Assembly: GCA_964035545.1 (NCBI GenBank)
Contig: OZ037767.1
Coordinates: forward strand, 1,678,680-1,742,679
Direction of reading: 5' to 3'
DNA: 64,000 bases
Source of the DNA: Bugula neritina
Taxonomy: Eukaryota > Bryozoa > Gymnolaemata > Cheilostomatida > Bugulidae
Below, in pieces: positions 50,548-62,881 of the stretch. Position 1 is the stretch's first letter, and the number at the start of each line of letters is the position of its first letter. Both the position numbers and the translations under genes were made by a program. The notes below the pieces were generated by a model that was not told where the DNA came from, searched no databases, and saw only the letters and a list, made by a program, of their open reading frames with translations.

Positions 50548-53500
50548 TCATAACATGTCAAGGTTGGTGATTTTATCTTTTCTTTGATTATTTGCACCAT
50601 TTCCTGTCTCACTTTCTAAAGATTCCACAGTGGTTGTAACCGTCGCCCCACTTGATCCTAACATGTTATTCGTTGAACCTGGTGAATCAGATTTTGATTT
50701 CGCTGGACTGATGCCTATGTTCAGAGCGGGTAGACGTGCTTGAGGTGAAACTTTACTTCCCTTGGTTAACTTCGACATTTTCTTTTGTTTATTTGCAGTA
50801 CTAGAGTTTGAGTCTGGGCTAGTTGAACGACTATTGCCATCGTTAGATACGTCTGATTCGATGCGTAACGTCGTAGACAATGTTGAGGGGTTTGGAGAGC
50901 CGCTAGAGCTCTGTACACTGATTGAGGCTATTATGGTGTCAATTCGATGATCGACTAAGTCCAATTTGCTAGTCAAACTACAGACATCTCTTTTTATATC
51001 TTGTTTAATGTCAAGTAAGGATTGCAATATGGCCGCCTGTTCCGCATACTTGGCGTCGTTCGTCTCAGCAGCAAACGCTGTGCTCTGCATTCCACTGACC
51101 TCTACATTCATGTCAGGTGCAGCCCGAGATGACCTCAGTTGTTGGAGTTGTATCCCGGCAACCCCGTTGCTTGTTGGCTCAGCTGTCCCATTAGTTAAAA
51201 ACTTTGACCATTTACTTCCATTCTGGGTAACTGCTGGCTTAGTCACTTTAATGGTGGGCGTTTCTAAATCATGCTTTTGTGATTCTAAAATATCAATTCT
51301 CTTTGTAATTACAGGTCATATATGTCAGTTATACTAAGAAAAATACATTAGTTTAATTAAAATTACTAGTAGCACATGCTTTTTAGAATGAAATTCTACA
51401 CAATATTGACATTGTATACTACGCTCACCATTTCCATCTGCGTGCGACTTCTTGAACTTTTGAAATAATTTCCTCACTGGATGGTCGCTGGACAGAGACA
51501 ACGCAGGTTGATTCTCGTGGAGCTTCTCCAATTCCGCTTCTCTCTTGACATCAGCTACTTTTCGGAATAGCATCTATGACAGTCACATGTCTTATTGTCA
51601 CACATATAGTCACATATGTCATATTGTCACACATATAGTAAAATATGCATATATACTCGTACATACAACTTTCACACACACACAACATGCTTTATATTAC
51701 ACGCATTACAATTCAGTAAAACTATAGTATACTAAAATAACTCAGTAAAAGTTTGTTATTTTATTTCAAACTTCAGTTTAAAAGCCTACCCTGGTTCGCA
51801 TGTTGTACGTAAGCTGTAAATTCCGTTTGAAGGAGCTTGCAAAAGCTTGATAGAAATCTAAAATTTCAGACAGCTTGTCTGTCCGTATGCTGTGTATGTC
51901 ACAATACGTCAGTGTTTTTACATTGGCAGCGGACTGTCCAACCACGTGATGCTCCCAGAATAACTCTCCAAACACGTCTCCTTTACCTGCGTACAAAAGA
52001 ACTTATCAACCTGCAAACTCTTCAGAATTTTGATACTTATAGTGGCATTTCACACTACCTTTAGTTATTAAACAATAAATTATATATTTTTAAAAAAAAA
52101 TATTGTAAGTACAATTAACAACTGTTCATAACTTAGTGATATCAGCTTCCACCCTTTCACACAAAAAATAGTTAAATAGATTACTGAAAACGCAACATGG
52201 AAAATCTTTGAATTGGGTATGAATTGGGTATGAATTGGGTATGAATTGGGTATGAATTGGGTATGAATGATCAATTGGTTGTTACACTGAATAAAATCTT
52301 GTATGATCTTACTGAGTATTGCCACCACCTCCTCATCTTGCACAACTTCTAGTGAACCAGACACAACAAAACAGAGTGTGTCCAGACTCTCCCCCTGGTG
52401 GTACAGCAAATCTCCGGGGGCACTGAAATTGCACAAAGTGTTGATAAGTAAAGCTGTGAGAATGGAGATGATTCCCTACCTATTTTAAATATTGCACTTC
52501 AATGAAACGTACAACAAAATCAGAAATTAATGAAATCCTACATGTTGAAGAAAATACATTAGGGAATCATGGGTAAATAACATTCATTATAAGAGATAAA
52601 TAATCGTAGTAATATTCTAAATAAAATGTGCTACAGCATAATTATTGTGCTATAACAAGCTATACTATAGGATAATATAATTTTGTATAGTATAATTCTT
52701 TAAAATATGATATAATACAATTTAGTATATTTGGATATAGTATAGTATAATATAATATAATATAAGGTAGGACATTATAATAGTTTCAGAAATAGAATAG
52801 TTGCTATATCTAATAAACTTGTTCAAGTGATTTTGTTTAAATATATCAACTAATTAATGGAGCAAACCCCAGCACCTAACTACAGTGTGAAAGTCCCACA
52901 GCTTTCAAGTTATAAATGTTTAAAATATTACTGCATTTTCTGTTTTGATTTCGTAACCTGAGCAGGTTACTTAAAGCAAATATTATGACCGTAATGCAAG
53001 TTTCTATTAACTCACCATTATACACCTGTGTGTTTACCCTTTATTGGGGTATATAAGTTGACAGGCCCTAGGGCAATGCTAACAGATTCAATAGCCATTT
53101 AGAGATGTGTGTTTTCCCAGGAGTATTTTACATATTCATAATGAATATAGAATATAATCTACACTACTAGTAATAGTTGCATGTCCCTCTCTCTGTTCCC
53201 TCCCAGCTCAGCTCCCATAGCATACATAATGCATATGTTAATAAAAGACAGAGTTCTCTGTAATAGACTACGACTGAGTACTCAGTACTATAAGTGAGTA
53301 TGCAGTACAATGAGTGAGTACACAGTACTATGAGTGAGTACTCACTCATAGTACTGAGTACTATATAAGTGAGTGTAACGCTATATGTATAACATTACCT
53401 ATATATTATTACCTGTATAATATTATTACCTGTATAACATTATTACCTGTATAACATTATTACCTGTATAATATGATTACCTGTGTAATATATTGAAATG

Positions 53501-56500
53501 CATAGCTAAAGCTCTGAGACAGCCTTCACTGGCCAATCGGAAGCTTGCATGTTCATGGAACACTTTTCTGTTCAGATGAACGCTTATATCTGCCCTCATA
53601 TCTTTCGGGCAGTAGTTTAGCACCTGCAAGACACAAGTACGCTCTAGTATTGTATACATATATAATGTGGAGCACATAGTATATAATACATAGAGCATAG
53701 TATATAATACATAGCACGTAGTATATAATACATAGCACATAGTATATAATACATAGTATATGATACATAACGTATAAAATGTAACTATGCATAACATATA
53801 ATATACAATACACAACATATAATATATAACTATACATAGCATATAAAAGCTGACAAAAAAAGGGAGCTACATGGTCAGCTGTTATTGCCGTCACAATCGC
53901 GTGACACACATACCACTGACACGTTTGTTCATACAAAGAAAAGATTAAATGCAATCTGCAATAGCGAATAACAAAGACATCTTCCCTATTAATATATTGA
54001 TCTGTATTGATTCAAGGAACAGAATATTTGCATCCAGTTGATAGACAATGATAAAAGGTGCCGGGTGATGTTATACAATAATTCCCAACAATAGTATTAG
54101 CACCTTTATTTAAGATTTGTTGTCATTTGACAAACATTAATTGGCACTGCACAGCCTCAAAAGAAAAGAAATCTTCATATTTATTTTTATCTTTCACTGC
54201 TTGGTAAATAATCTTGTATACAGAGTATAAAAGGCATATTATCTTCTATGAAGTATAATATAATATCACAGCGTATGATTTGATGTATGGTGGGTATATG
54301 GGCCGTGTATTATTAGCAGTAATATGACCGCTAATAATAATGATTATATTATTATAATGCTGTTCTAGAATATTATTCTATTGTATTGCTGTTATATACA
54401 ATTGTTTTACCACAACGTTTTGTATAATATTGTTATGATATATAGCATATATAATTTTTATCAACACTTTTATACATACCCAGCTGATTCACGCAAAAAA
54501 TCTATTCAAGCTTTATACAGCTTCAAATGACTTTGAAAAAACTCTATAACAAAATATAACACTCCAAGAACTTTTCTAAACTATCAATATAAAAGCCTGC
54601 TATCGCTATTTTTACTTCAATTGTGTTTAAAACTATGTGCATTAAATTTAAAGCAAGCTGTATTCAAGATTCGAGTTTCAACTTTTTTAATGGGTAGTTT
54701 CTATTTCATAAACTGATTATATACTATAAATAGTAACTGTCATAAGCGTCTGATTGCCTGCAAGGTAAAAAGATCCCTCGTTTGCAAATTTTTAAATGCT
54801 ATATATATAGTTGCTATAGTTGCATAGTAACAGAGAGCCCTTACCTTGTCTGTGTCAATTCCTTTGGTGATGACCCAAGTTGACACAACGTAATCCAGCA
54901 CTCTTTCAGATAACTCATTTGGTATGTCATGCAGTTTCATGAAGTCTTTTATATTGTTTAGCATTTCGTGATATCTGGACGTTGATGAGAGTATCTGCTG
55001 TATTATTGTAGTCACGTTGCCAAATATGGCAGCATAGAACAAGGCTAAAAGACGCAATTACATAATTAAATTATATCGATATAATATTTTACTAAATATA
55101 CACGCCATTTAATAAGTAAAAAAAACGATCAGCAAAGTACGTGTAACAACATATTGAAATTTTAGCCAATAATGTGTATGATGACATCACTATGTTGGTT
55201 GCCATAGTAACACTTACATCCACTAATCATCATGATACAGGTGAATAATTTCTCCATGTCTGTGTTAGCGCTGACATTACCAAAGCCTACACTGGTCATA
55301 CAGCTGATGGTAAAGTAGAGGGCTGTGACATAAGCAGACATGGGGCCGGGGCCTCCCATCAGCTCCCCTGTACCCGTCTCATTCGAATAATAGAACTTAG
55401 CATCTACAACAGGTTATTGTATGTATATAAACATTTTACTGTGTATAGAATGCGTGCATATAAAAACTTTTTGTGCTACAAGCTGTATATAACTTTTGAC
55501 TTCAACATCAAGGTTTTTGACATAATTCAATATGGAAAACAGCTAGAAGAAATTCCACGCACATGACAAAGATAGAAAACCATCTTTTTGAAAACTTTAT
55601 TGTTTCTGAGAGCTTAACCATACTTCAAAATTCAATTGATAAAAGAACTTTTTTTAAAAGTTCAACATCTTCTTTAGCCTGCTGTCCAAAACATCTAGAT
55701 TGCCTTGTCTATTATTGTTTAAATAAAAGCAGTTCGAGTCTACACATACTAGGAGTTGCTAGGACACCACATGCTAAGTGGTTGCTAGGACACCACATGC
55801 TAAGTGGTTGCTATGACACCACATGCTAAGTGGTTGCTAGGGAACCGTATGCTAAGTGGTTGCTAAGACACCACATGCTAAGTGACTGGTAAGACTTACG
55901 ACTTCGTTCTGCCAGCTGGTTGAGCCAACCGGCTGAATACAGCTCCACCTCTGATATCCCGATGTGATACCAGAGACAGGCCATCCAATGAGAGAGTAGA
56001 CAGAAGATGAGCACAATGAGCACCAAGATAGCAGCGCCGTATTCAATATAGTGGTCAAGCTTTCTCGCCACTCTGCCAAGTCGTAGTAGACGGACTACTT
56101 TTAGTGCACTGAATAAGCTGCTGATATCCTGAATTCAAAGTCGGAGAAATGACAGATTGATATGCAAATCTTAATAAAAACCTTTTCTAATTTTCTTTTA
56201 ATCTCTAAGTTTACACGGAATCAGTTTTAGTGACAGCTACATGAAGTGTACTTGAAGTATTCAAAGAATTGGAACTAATATCAAAGTGACAAGATGCACG
56301 CCTTTCTGCTGATCATAATTAAACTATTTTAGTATAATAAACTCTTTAAGTACCAAACAAAACAGACTAACCATGAACTTTATCTGTACCTGATGACTCA
56401 TAGTTATAGTAGGAAACTTCCACGCAGATATTGAGGAAAATTACTTTTGTGAATTTCCAATGAGTAAGCTTATAATTTTCTTATATGAAAACATTTATAA

Positions 56501-59500
56501 ATATGTGTTAATGAAGTCTAACTTATCAGCAATGCTTACATCAGATTCTTGATGTTGAAAAGCGTTGAAGACATCATAGGGTAGACAAGACACCATATCT
56601 ATTAGAAACCACGACTTGATGTAGTTCATTCTTATAACCTTAGGATCACTGATGACCTGCAAGATAAATGACATCTTATTGTCACATTTTATAGTCACAT
56701 ATTATAGTCACATATTATTGTCACATCTTATTGTCACATCTTACTGTCACATTACAAGATAAATAACATCTTACTTTAATATCTTAGTTCAACTATAATT
56801 AGCAAATCAAAACACCAAACGTTATCAAGCTTTGTACTATTTTCGTGGATTTGGGTTTCTGATATTTTTCTTAAATAAAATAAATTCTTTAGAAATAAAG
56901 TTTGTAGACATAGTTCTGTACTAAAACAGCATGCTGCCTTCTATAAATACTCCTAACTTTGTCAATATGTCATATATATATTACGTTATTGTATTATATT
57001 AAATGTTATATTATTTTATTATATTATACCTAATCTTGGATTAATATTACTCTTATACTTCACTGTTGTATTACACTACTTAACATGTTATACTACATGT
57101 ATCGTATAATATGCGGTAATATAATATTATATCATATTATTCGTCAATGTGTCATATTACATAATGTGCTATATTATATTATGCAGTATATATTATATCA
57201 TCTATTAAATATTGCATTGTATATTATATTATATGCTATACCATCCAGTATATAATAATAAATCATATATAATACTATTATACTATATAATATTATATAA
57301 TATATTATTGTGGTTTACCTCGCCATTAGATCCAACAAAAGTTGTATGAAAGTTTAAAATGATGTCTAGAAAGAACACTACGTCTACTACGCTGTCAACG
57401 ACTAGTATCGGAACGTCATCCATAGTTTTATTTTGCAGGGCCACATTGTACGGCACAACAATAGCCGTGTAGAACGTGAGAATGAGTATAATCCAGTCCC
57501 ATATGGTCTTGAATGAGCAGTAGTGTAGGATGATTTGAGGAGGGGTTTTGGGGGTTTCCTGTCTATACTGAGGTAGTAGGTCAGTGCTGATGTTCATAAG
57601 CTAAAATTATAACCAACAAGTCATGCATAAAGATTTTACACTCGGCTGGATTGAAAATGCCGCAACTATAGATTGTAGGTCTTCTTTCAGCATCCATTAA
57701 GCTTTCATTTCTCTCAATCTATAAAAGTTGCCAAGACGAGTCGTAAGTAGCTAGATGAGTGCATCTCGTACCTCGGCAAGAAATTTGATAGAAAAAGCTA
57801 TACAAAGCAAAGCTTGGCTTATAATGGCAAGCATACGGTGATAGTTGATACACCTTGAAGTGCAATTAGACATTAACACAATCTAATGATCATTATACAC
57901 TCTACTTGAAGCCTACAAGATGAAAAAGTATATTTATGGCTGCAATTTACTGTTTAATTATTTATATGGCTTGACAAAGACTGACGTCAATGCAGTATTC
58001 ACTACAACCGTTATTAATGATTATACTTACGGTTGCCAGCTGTGAAGGTCTGTCAGTTCTCTTATCTATGTTTGGCTGATTCAACAGTACTGATTTATTC
58101 CTGGTTACGGATCTAGCCAGCTTTGCAAACTTACTCATACCTATTTGTTACAAAATATAAAATGATTAAAAGTTAGTCCTTATTGAAATAATAAATAAGT
58201 AGTAATTAAATTACGTTCCTAATTTTATATATTTAGTGCTGAAAGCAAAATTTGGCTAAAGTATACAGCATATAGCATTAAATGTAGTCAAAGCAGCGTT
58301 GCAGGTTACCTTAAAAGTGTTTAGCCAGCTGGGTGTCATAATTTGTAACGCTATATTACTCTATAAATGGTGAATTATATATACGCTGTGTCATACAGAT
58401 TTCTTTAGTTTGAGACAAAACATAATATTTGCTCAAGTTTAAAATTATTTTTTGAAAGTTTAACCGACAAATTTAAATTCTTCCTCTCATACTTAAAATG
58501 GCTTGAATATATCGCAGGTTTTACTCAAACATCTGGTAAAAATTGTAAGCAGGATGACTGAATTTTGTTTGACTTTGTAGAGAACAAAGAAGGCTAGAGA
58601 GTTAAAAGAAATATTCAAATAAGTCAGCTGAAATATTTTGGTCATTATTTCAAAATTATGGATCATAGAGGGAGAGACCAAGTTGCGATCTCGTTATTTG
58701 AATCAAAGGGTATGAATAAGACAACATATGCTATAGCTAACACATAGTATAAACTAGGGAGCTTCCACCACATGTCAATATATATATAGATGTCTACCTA
58801 TAGTCTACAAATCATAATAGCAGGTAAATTTTTACTATAAAGAAATAAATATAACTTTGGTGCGGTAGCAAGAGAAACTGAAAGTGGTAAAGATTCGGGA
58901 CTTTCATCACAAAGAGTTTTGCTCTATTGGGAGACAGAAAATCTACAGAAGGGCTTGGCCCAAATTCTATTCCAGCACAATGTGATTGAGCGGGTCGTAT
59001 AAAAACTGTCCGCATTACACTTTTTGGTGGATTAGAATTTGTTGAGCTTAGCCGTGTCTCAAGCAAACAATTGGAGCAGGCACGAGGCTGGTAGCTATGC
59101 AGCACCAAACAGGTGTAAAAATTCTGAGGCTAATACTGGCAGAGAGCTGAGCTACTGCAGGCTAACATGCGTACTGTACCTAGAGGGTCATTCCCAGCAC
59201 CTGTAGGCAAACAGCATGTCAAAACATTTATTAATTAAAAACAGAAAATAAAAAAGTATAATACAATAAATTGGAAACAGTTTCCAGGAAACTGAAATGT
59301 CCTAAAAAATCACTTCAAGTTTCTCTAATAATTTGTTAGTTTTTTTGTGAATTATTTTCAATATTCTAAGCCTAAAATTGTATTTCTAATAAATAAAAAA
59401 CATAAACTTATATTTCTGCTTGTAGCATTTTTCAGCTTTCAAAATTTATTTTAAATAGTAGTGTTTTATTATGATTGAATTCATCCTTTCAAAAATTCTC

Positions 59501-62500
59501 AATAAAAGCCAACAATGCAGTTAATAATGGACCCATGCAACTGCTCTATCGCTTTAACTTTGCTTATAACTACAAATTTATTTTAGGTAACTTTGTGAGC
59601 TTCTATTAGTAATAGTACTAGCATTAGTGCGGACTCAAGATTTTTGCATTTAAATTTTAATCTATTTTATGGGTCTAACTCTTTTGGGTGTCGAGTTACC
59701 CCCTCCCAACCCTGGAGGGTATAAAAGCAGTTTTACAATGAATTACAAAATACTCATTCAGAAAGCAATACAAGATGAATAGAGTAAAAAACAATGTAAT
59801 GTCTCAATTTAGCTGTCGCTAGCTATTTCTAGCACTTATAGATCTAATCACAACCAAACATCATAAAGAAAGCGCTCTTTTATACGCTGTTTGATAATAT
59901 TGTAATTAAGTAACATTGCTATTTTTATATTACTGCATATTCGTATTATATTAATGGTATCGTCTTTTGCCTAATAAAAGTAAAAGAATGTGCTTAATAT
60001 AACATCAAAAGAAAGCTTTTAAAGCAGTGTGTATAAAATTATTATAAGTAACTATAATATGCATTATGTCCTTGCTTTATACTGTATATTATATAGTAGC
60101 CTGTAATTGTAACGCATGCTTATTAAGGTTATTTTCAGTAAAAACAGCGACTGAGTTACATTATTTGCAGAAATAGAAGCAGACGCCCACTTCCCTTCTA
60201 GTGCATTAACAAGTTTTTGCTCAACTACGAAGGCACGTGCATATGGATTAACAACTTTGCAAATCAGAAAGTACAATTAAGGTCAAACATGGTTTCTATA
60301 TTAATGTACTAATAGTTCAGACTTTGCTCTCTCCCCTAAAGGTTTTATTCTTTATTTAGATTCTTCTACAAGTTTTATTTCAATTTAAATGTTGAAATTT
60401 GTTATCTAATGGTGTATGTAAGACAGGAAATATACATTTTGTGCTATATCAGAAGATAAGCAATGTTCATTTCATCTACTTTGTAAAGAAAAAGATACAT
60501 TGATGGTACTTATTTAGACAAGTTGGGATCTCTCTGTGCTGTGGAATATATTTTATAGCTAATTTCAAATTCTTTACTTATGCAAGAGTGTACAGAAGGT
60601 GCTTTTGACTAATAAATGCAACTATTTCAAGCATTTTTGGTTCATAGCTTTGTATTCAATAATAAAAAATTCAAGGAAAACCAGAGTCAATTCAATGTTT
60701 ATATTACAGTAGCAAGTTTATAAGATTGCTATTAAATGAAAAAGTAAATTTTACAAAAATAATTCAAATTTAAATTTCAATGTTTTTGTATGAAACAAGA
60801 AATTGTTTTCATTTTCTATATGAATGACCATCTCTGTTATGTCATCATTGATCATTATTTAAGCTTTGATCTCTAATTTATATGACTTCTTATAATATAA
60901 AAGGCAATGACACATTAAACGGAGATATGTAACTCAAAGCCACGCATCTAAAGTGAATATTTAGGTAGCACAAACCGATTGTTATGATAATATACAAATT
61001 TATCGGCAGGCCACACTCATTGCATTGATTATAGCCTTTAATCTATGAAATGTTAAACACTCTTAATAACTTATTGTAACAACCAATACCAATATTTGTG
61101 TAACTTTATCTAATATTTTAGCATTCAAGGGTTAACGAAATACTCTAAGAATTGTCGTTACTTTAGTAATCATCTCTTTGCATGTCATAACTCGAAGCTG
61201 ATCGGTATAAGTTGTGTCAATTCACCTTCTAATGACCTGGTAAGATTGCGTGCAGTACTTTCTCATGCTATATGTAACAATGTATTCCGCGAGCAGTTAA
61301 CATGATAATTGAAATATTATATAGCAAGGAAATTGCTTATTATCAATATTTGAAAACAGGCTATATACAATAAGCGGTTGGTGAACTCCCCTGGTTAATA
61401 ACTCTGTAACATTGATCTCTACATTACTTCTTTCCATTTGTTTACATTTAAGGTGATACTATGCAATGGAAATTTGTTTTAAATTGGTTAGAAATTTTGA
61501 GAAATGCAATCTAGTCCATGCCAATAACTGAATTGTGTGACTTGAGAAAAATAGCTTTATTTTAGAGTTTAACCACTAGTCATGTGACTAGCTACTAAGT
61601 CATGTGACTAGCTACTAATTCATGTGACTAGCTACTAAGTCATGTGACTAGCTACTAAGTCATGTGACCAGTTAGTAAATCATGTGACCAACATCTCTTA
61701 CCAATCACCAACTCGGATCTAGTATGCTTAAAATACAAAGATCTTTGTGTGTTCAAAATGACATCAGGCTTTTTTGCTAAAACAGTAGCTTTAGTATGAA
61801 AACAAGGTATATGGAGCTTTCCTTTATGCCGAGATGCTTCCCAACTATACAAGTCTGCATAAACATTACTATTTATTTCTAGTAACGTTTGGAAAGTAGC
61901 AAAGTGTATGAAATCACCTTTTGTAGTTTCATCACCAGCTAGAGGCTCTTTAAGGGATGTGATATCTCTAAATGTGCACAAGTATAGCACGACGTGGTCC
62001 TTCTCATTACGTATCGGAGCTATCTGGAGATACAGCCATAACGGGGACTCTAAAAACAGCACGTAATTCTCTGAAATCAAATGCATTGTACAGGATTGAT
62101 ATTAGATGTTCCACAGAGCATTGTGTGACGTAGTGTAGCACTTTATTACATGTTATCTCTCTAATACTGCTTACATTTGCCCACTCAACTGTAGTTGCCA
62201 GTTACATTTGCCAGTTTACAGTTATCAGTTTACAGTTGCCAGTTATAGTTCCCATTTTACAGTTGCCAGTTTAACATATTAATGCATTCTCTTTTCATGG
62301 AGCAAAGAATAGACAAGGAACTCAACGACCAACACTGTTTCAGTAGATACTAAACAGGACTCAACTTGCATCATAAAAACTATTATTTTATTGGCAGATT
62401 TAGAATTAATAACTAATTTCGTTACAGTGCTATAAAAGTTCAGTGATCTGAGTACACCTTCTTTACCCAGGCTGGCATGTTAAAACATTTTTTTAGTTAT

Positions 62501-62881
62501 CTGCAGATATAGATATGGTTAAAGATTCATAGCCAACTTTGATTTCACAAGATTTAAACATCATCTTACAACGTAACTGGCCCTCAGAGCTAAGTTGTCA
62601 ATACAACAAATATAACAATAGTTGTTTTTAGAAATGTAGATTAGACTAACTTGTTTTCTTGAGTACCGATACTTCCACCTGACACATTTCCTGTTTCTCA
62701 AACGCCTCTTCCATCTGTGAACAGATTTCCGGGTCGGTATTGTCTCCCCACATGAATCTTAGCATACTACTTTGTTGCATGATTTCTGCTTTGCTGAAGC
62801 CTGAGATCTTACAAAACCCCTCATTGGCAAACACAATCGGGTAGTCCACCACTCTCGCATTGCCAATGATGAAACAGTTAT
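50548..62881 (-). CDS. KCNH1/5: EAG-class voltage-gated potassium channel (KCNH1/5 type), first exon outside window
   Basis: Thirteen exons on the - strand join in phase: 62881-62651, 62049-61918, 58140-58031, 57600-57319, 56656-56540, 56128-55900, 55403-55218, 55044-54845, 53623-53481, 52422-52313, 51986-51790, 51573-51429, 51284-50548, giving about 938 residues. The order is: PAS/eag domain ([37 protein letters not shown]), [14 protein letters not shown] linker, S1 from [14 protein letters not shown]4 [20 protein letters not shown], turret with SNET glycosylation site, filter SVGFGN, and C-linker. The cyclic-nucleotide-binding homology domain ([25 protein letters not shown]) and the intrinsic-ligand region LTYNM (YNL in mammals) follow. 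The tail coiled coil is [19 protein letters not shown], as in tetramerising EAG tails. The PAS cap exon (usually near VAPQNTFLENI) is not between 62882 and 64000. The class is EAG, not ERG or ELK; sequence is closest to fly eag as I recall it. Confidence 0.93.
51580..51650. repeat. Degenerate TGTGAC repeat upstream of EAG exon 12 acceptor
   Basis: Three to four imperfect copies of CACATATAGTCACATATGTC (+ strand) lie directly upstream of the - strand acceptor GACTGTCATAG. Confidence 0.7.
52210..52264. repeat. 11-bp repeat in EAG intron 10
   Basis: Five exact copies of GAATTGGGTAT, about 50 bases downstream of the exon 10 donor on the coding strand. Confidence 0.95.
53272..53375. repeat. GAGTGAGTACTCAGTACTAT repeat in EAG intron 9
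   Basis: Imperfect repeats of AGTGAGTAC and CAGTACTAT, partly self-complementary because ACTCAGTACTGAGT-like strings recur on both strands. Confidence 0.75.
53397..53486. repeat. 17-bp minisatellite made of the EAG exon 9 donor
   Basis: On the coding (-) strand the exon end ATTACACAG before GTAATC is followed by copies of ATTATACAG before GTAATA. ACCTGT on the + strand occurs at 53479, 53462, 53445, 53428 and 53411, exactly 17 bp apart, with a degenerate sixth copy near 53397. Only the first donor is productive, since reading on gives CAC AGG TAA. Confidence 0.92.
53645..53835. repeat. ACATAGTATATAAT repeat in EAG intron 8
   Basis: Ten or so imperfect units of about 19-21 bp (CATAGCACATAGTATATAAT) lie upstream of the exon 9 acceptor without including it. 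Confidence 0.85.
55745..55890. repeat. 26-bp repeat after the EAG exon 6 donor
   Basis: Five copies of a unit containing ACCACATGCTAAGTGGTTGC (+ strand) begin about 15 bases inside intron 6. GTAAGT itself is not repeated. Confidence 0.9.
56680..56755. repeat. TTGTCACAT repeat upstream of EAG exon 5 acceptor
   Basis: Five imperfect copies of ATTATAGTCACAT and CTTATTGTCACAT lie within 25-100 bases of the exon 5 acceptor on the coding strand. Confidence 0.8.
59180..59200 (-). CDS. Possible 21-nt microexon of the EAG gene
   Basis: Between coding exons 2 and 3 the - strand reads TTTGCCTACAG, then 21 bases, then GTACAG. The 21 bases are in phase with both neighbours (phase 1) and would insert seven residues, AGNDPLG, so that the linker reads [18 protein letters not shown]. 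Fly eag has a short extra segment (VLG) at this place. The acceptor is good and the donor is fair; whether it is spliced in is unknown. Confidence 0.4.
   Translation of the reverse strand: MLGMTL
61575..61685. repeat. 20-bp minisatellite in EAG intron 2
   Basis: Five to six copies of TCATGTGACTAGCTACTAAG, the last with CCAGTTAG. They lie just beyond the possible alternative donor of exon 2. Confidence 0.92.
61702..61917 (-). CDS. Possible alternative in-frame extension of EAG exon 2 (72 codons)
   Basis: The donor that fits the conserved protein (AAAAG before GTGATT, exon end 61918) is weak. A stronger one, ATTG before GTAAGA (exon end 61702), lies 216 bases further on in the same phase, and the frame between them has no stop. 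Use of the second donor would insert 72 residues between the PAS domain and MSKFAK. The segment resembles no domain I know. Confidence 0.35.
62180..62285. repeat. Degenerate CAGTTTACAGTTGC repeat in EAG intron 1 (between window exons 1 and 2)
   Basis: Imperfect copies of TTGCCAGTTTACAGTTATCA; no relation to the flanking splice sites. Confidence 0.75.

Noticed and set aside
51285-51304. Alternative start of the last EAG exon at ACAAAG or AAAGAG
   Set aside because: In the required phase both run into TGA or TAG at once; TATTTTAG ending at 51285 gives an open frame.
62050-62073. Alternative EAG exon 2 start at the upstream acceptor ATTTCAG (adds NYVLFLE-type residues)
   Set aside because: The downstream acceptor TTTTTAG at 62050-62051 restores the exact spacing KKTKSPLW to the conserved KKNRTPVW of the family. 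The upstream one would insert eight residues in the PAS fold.
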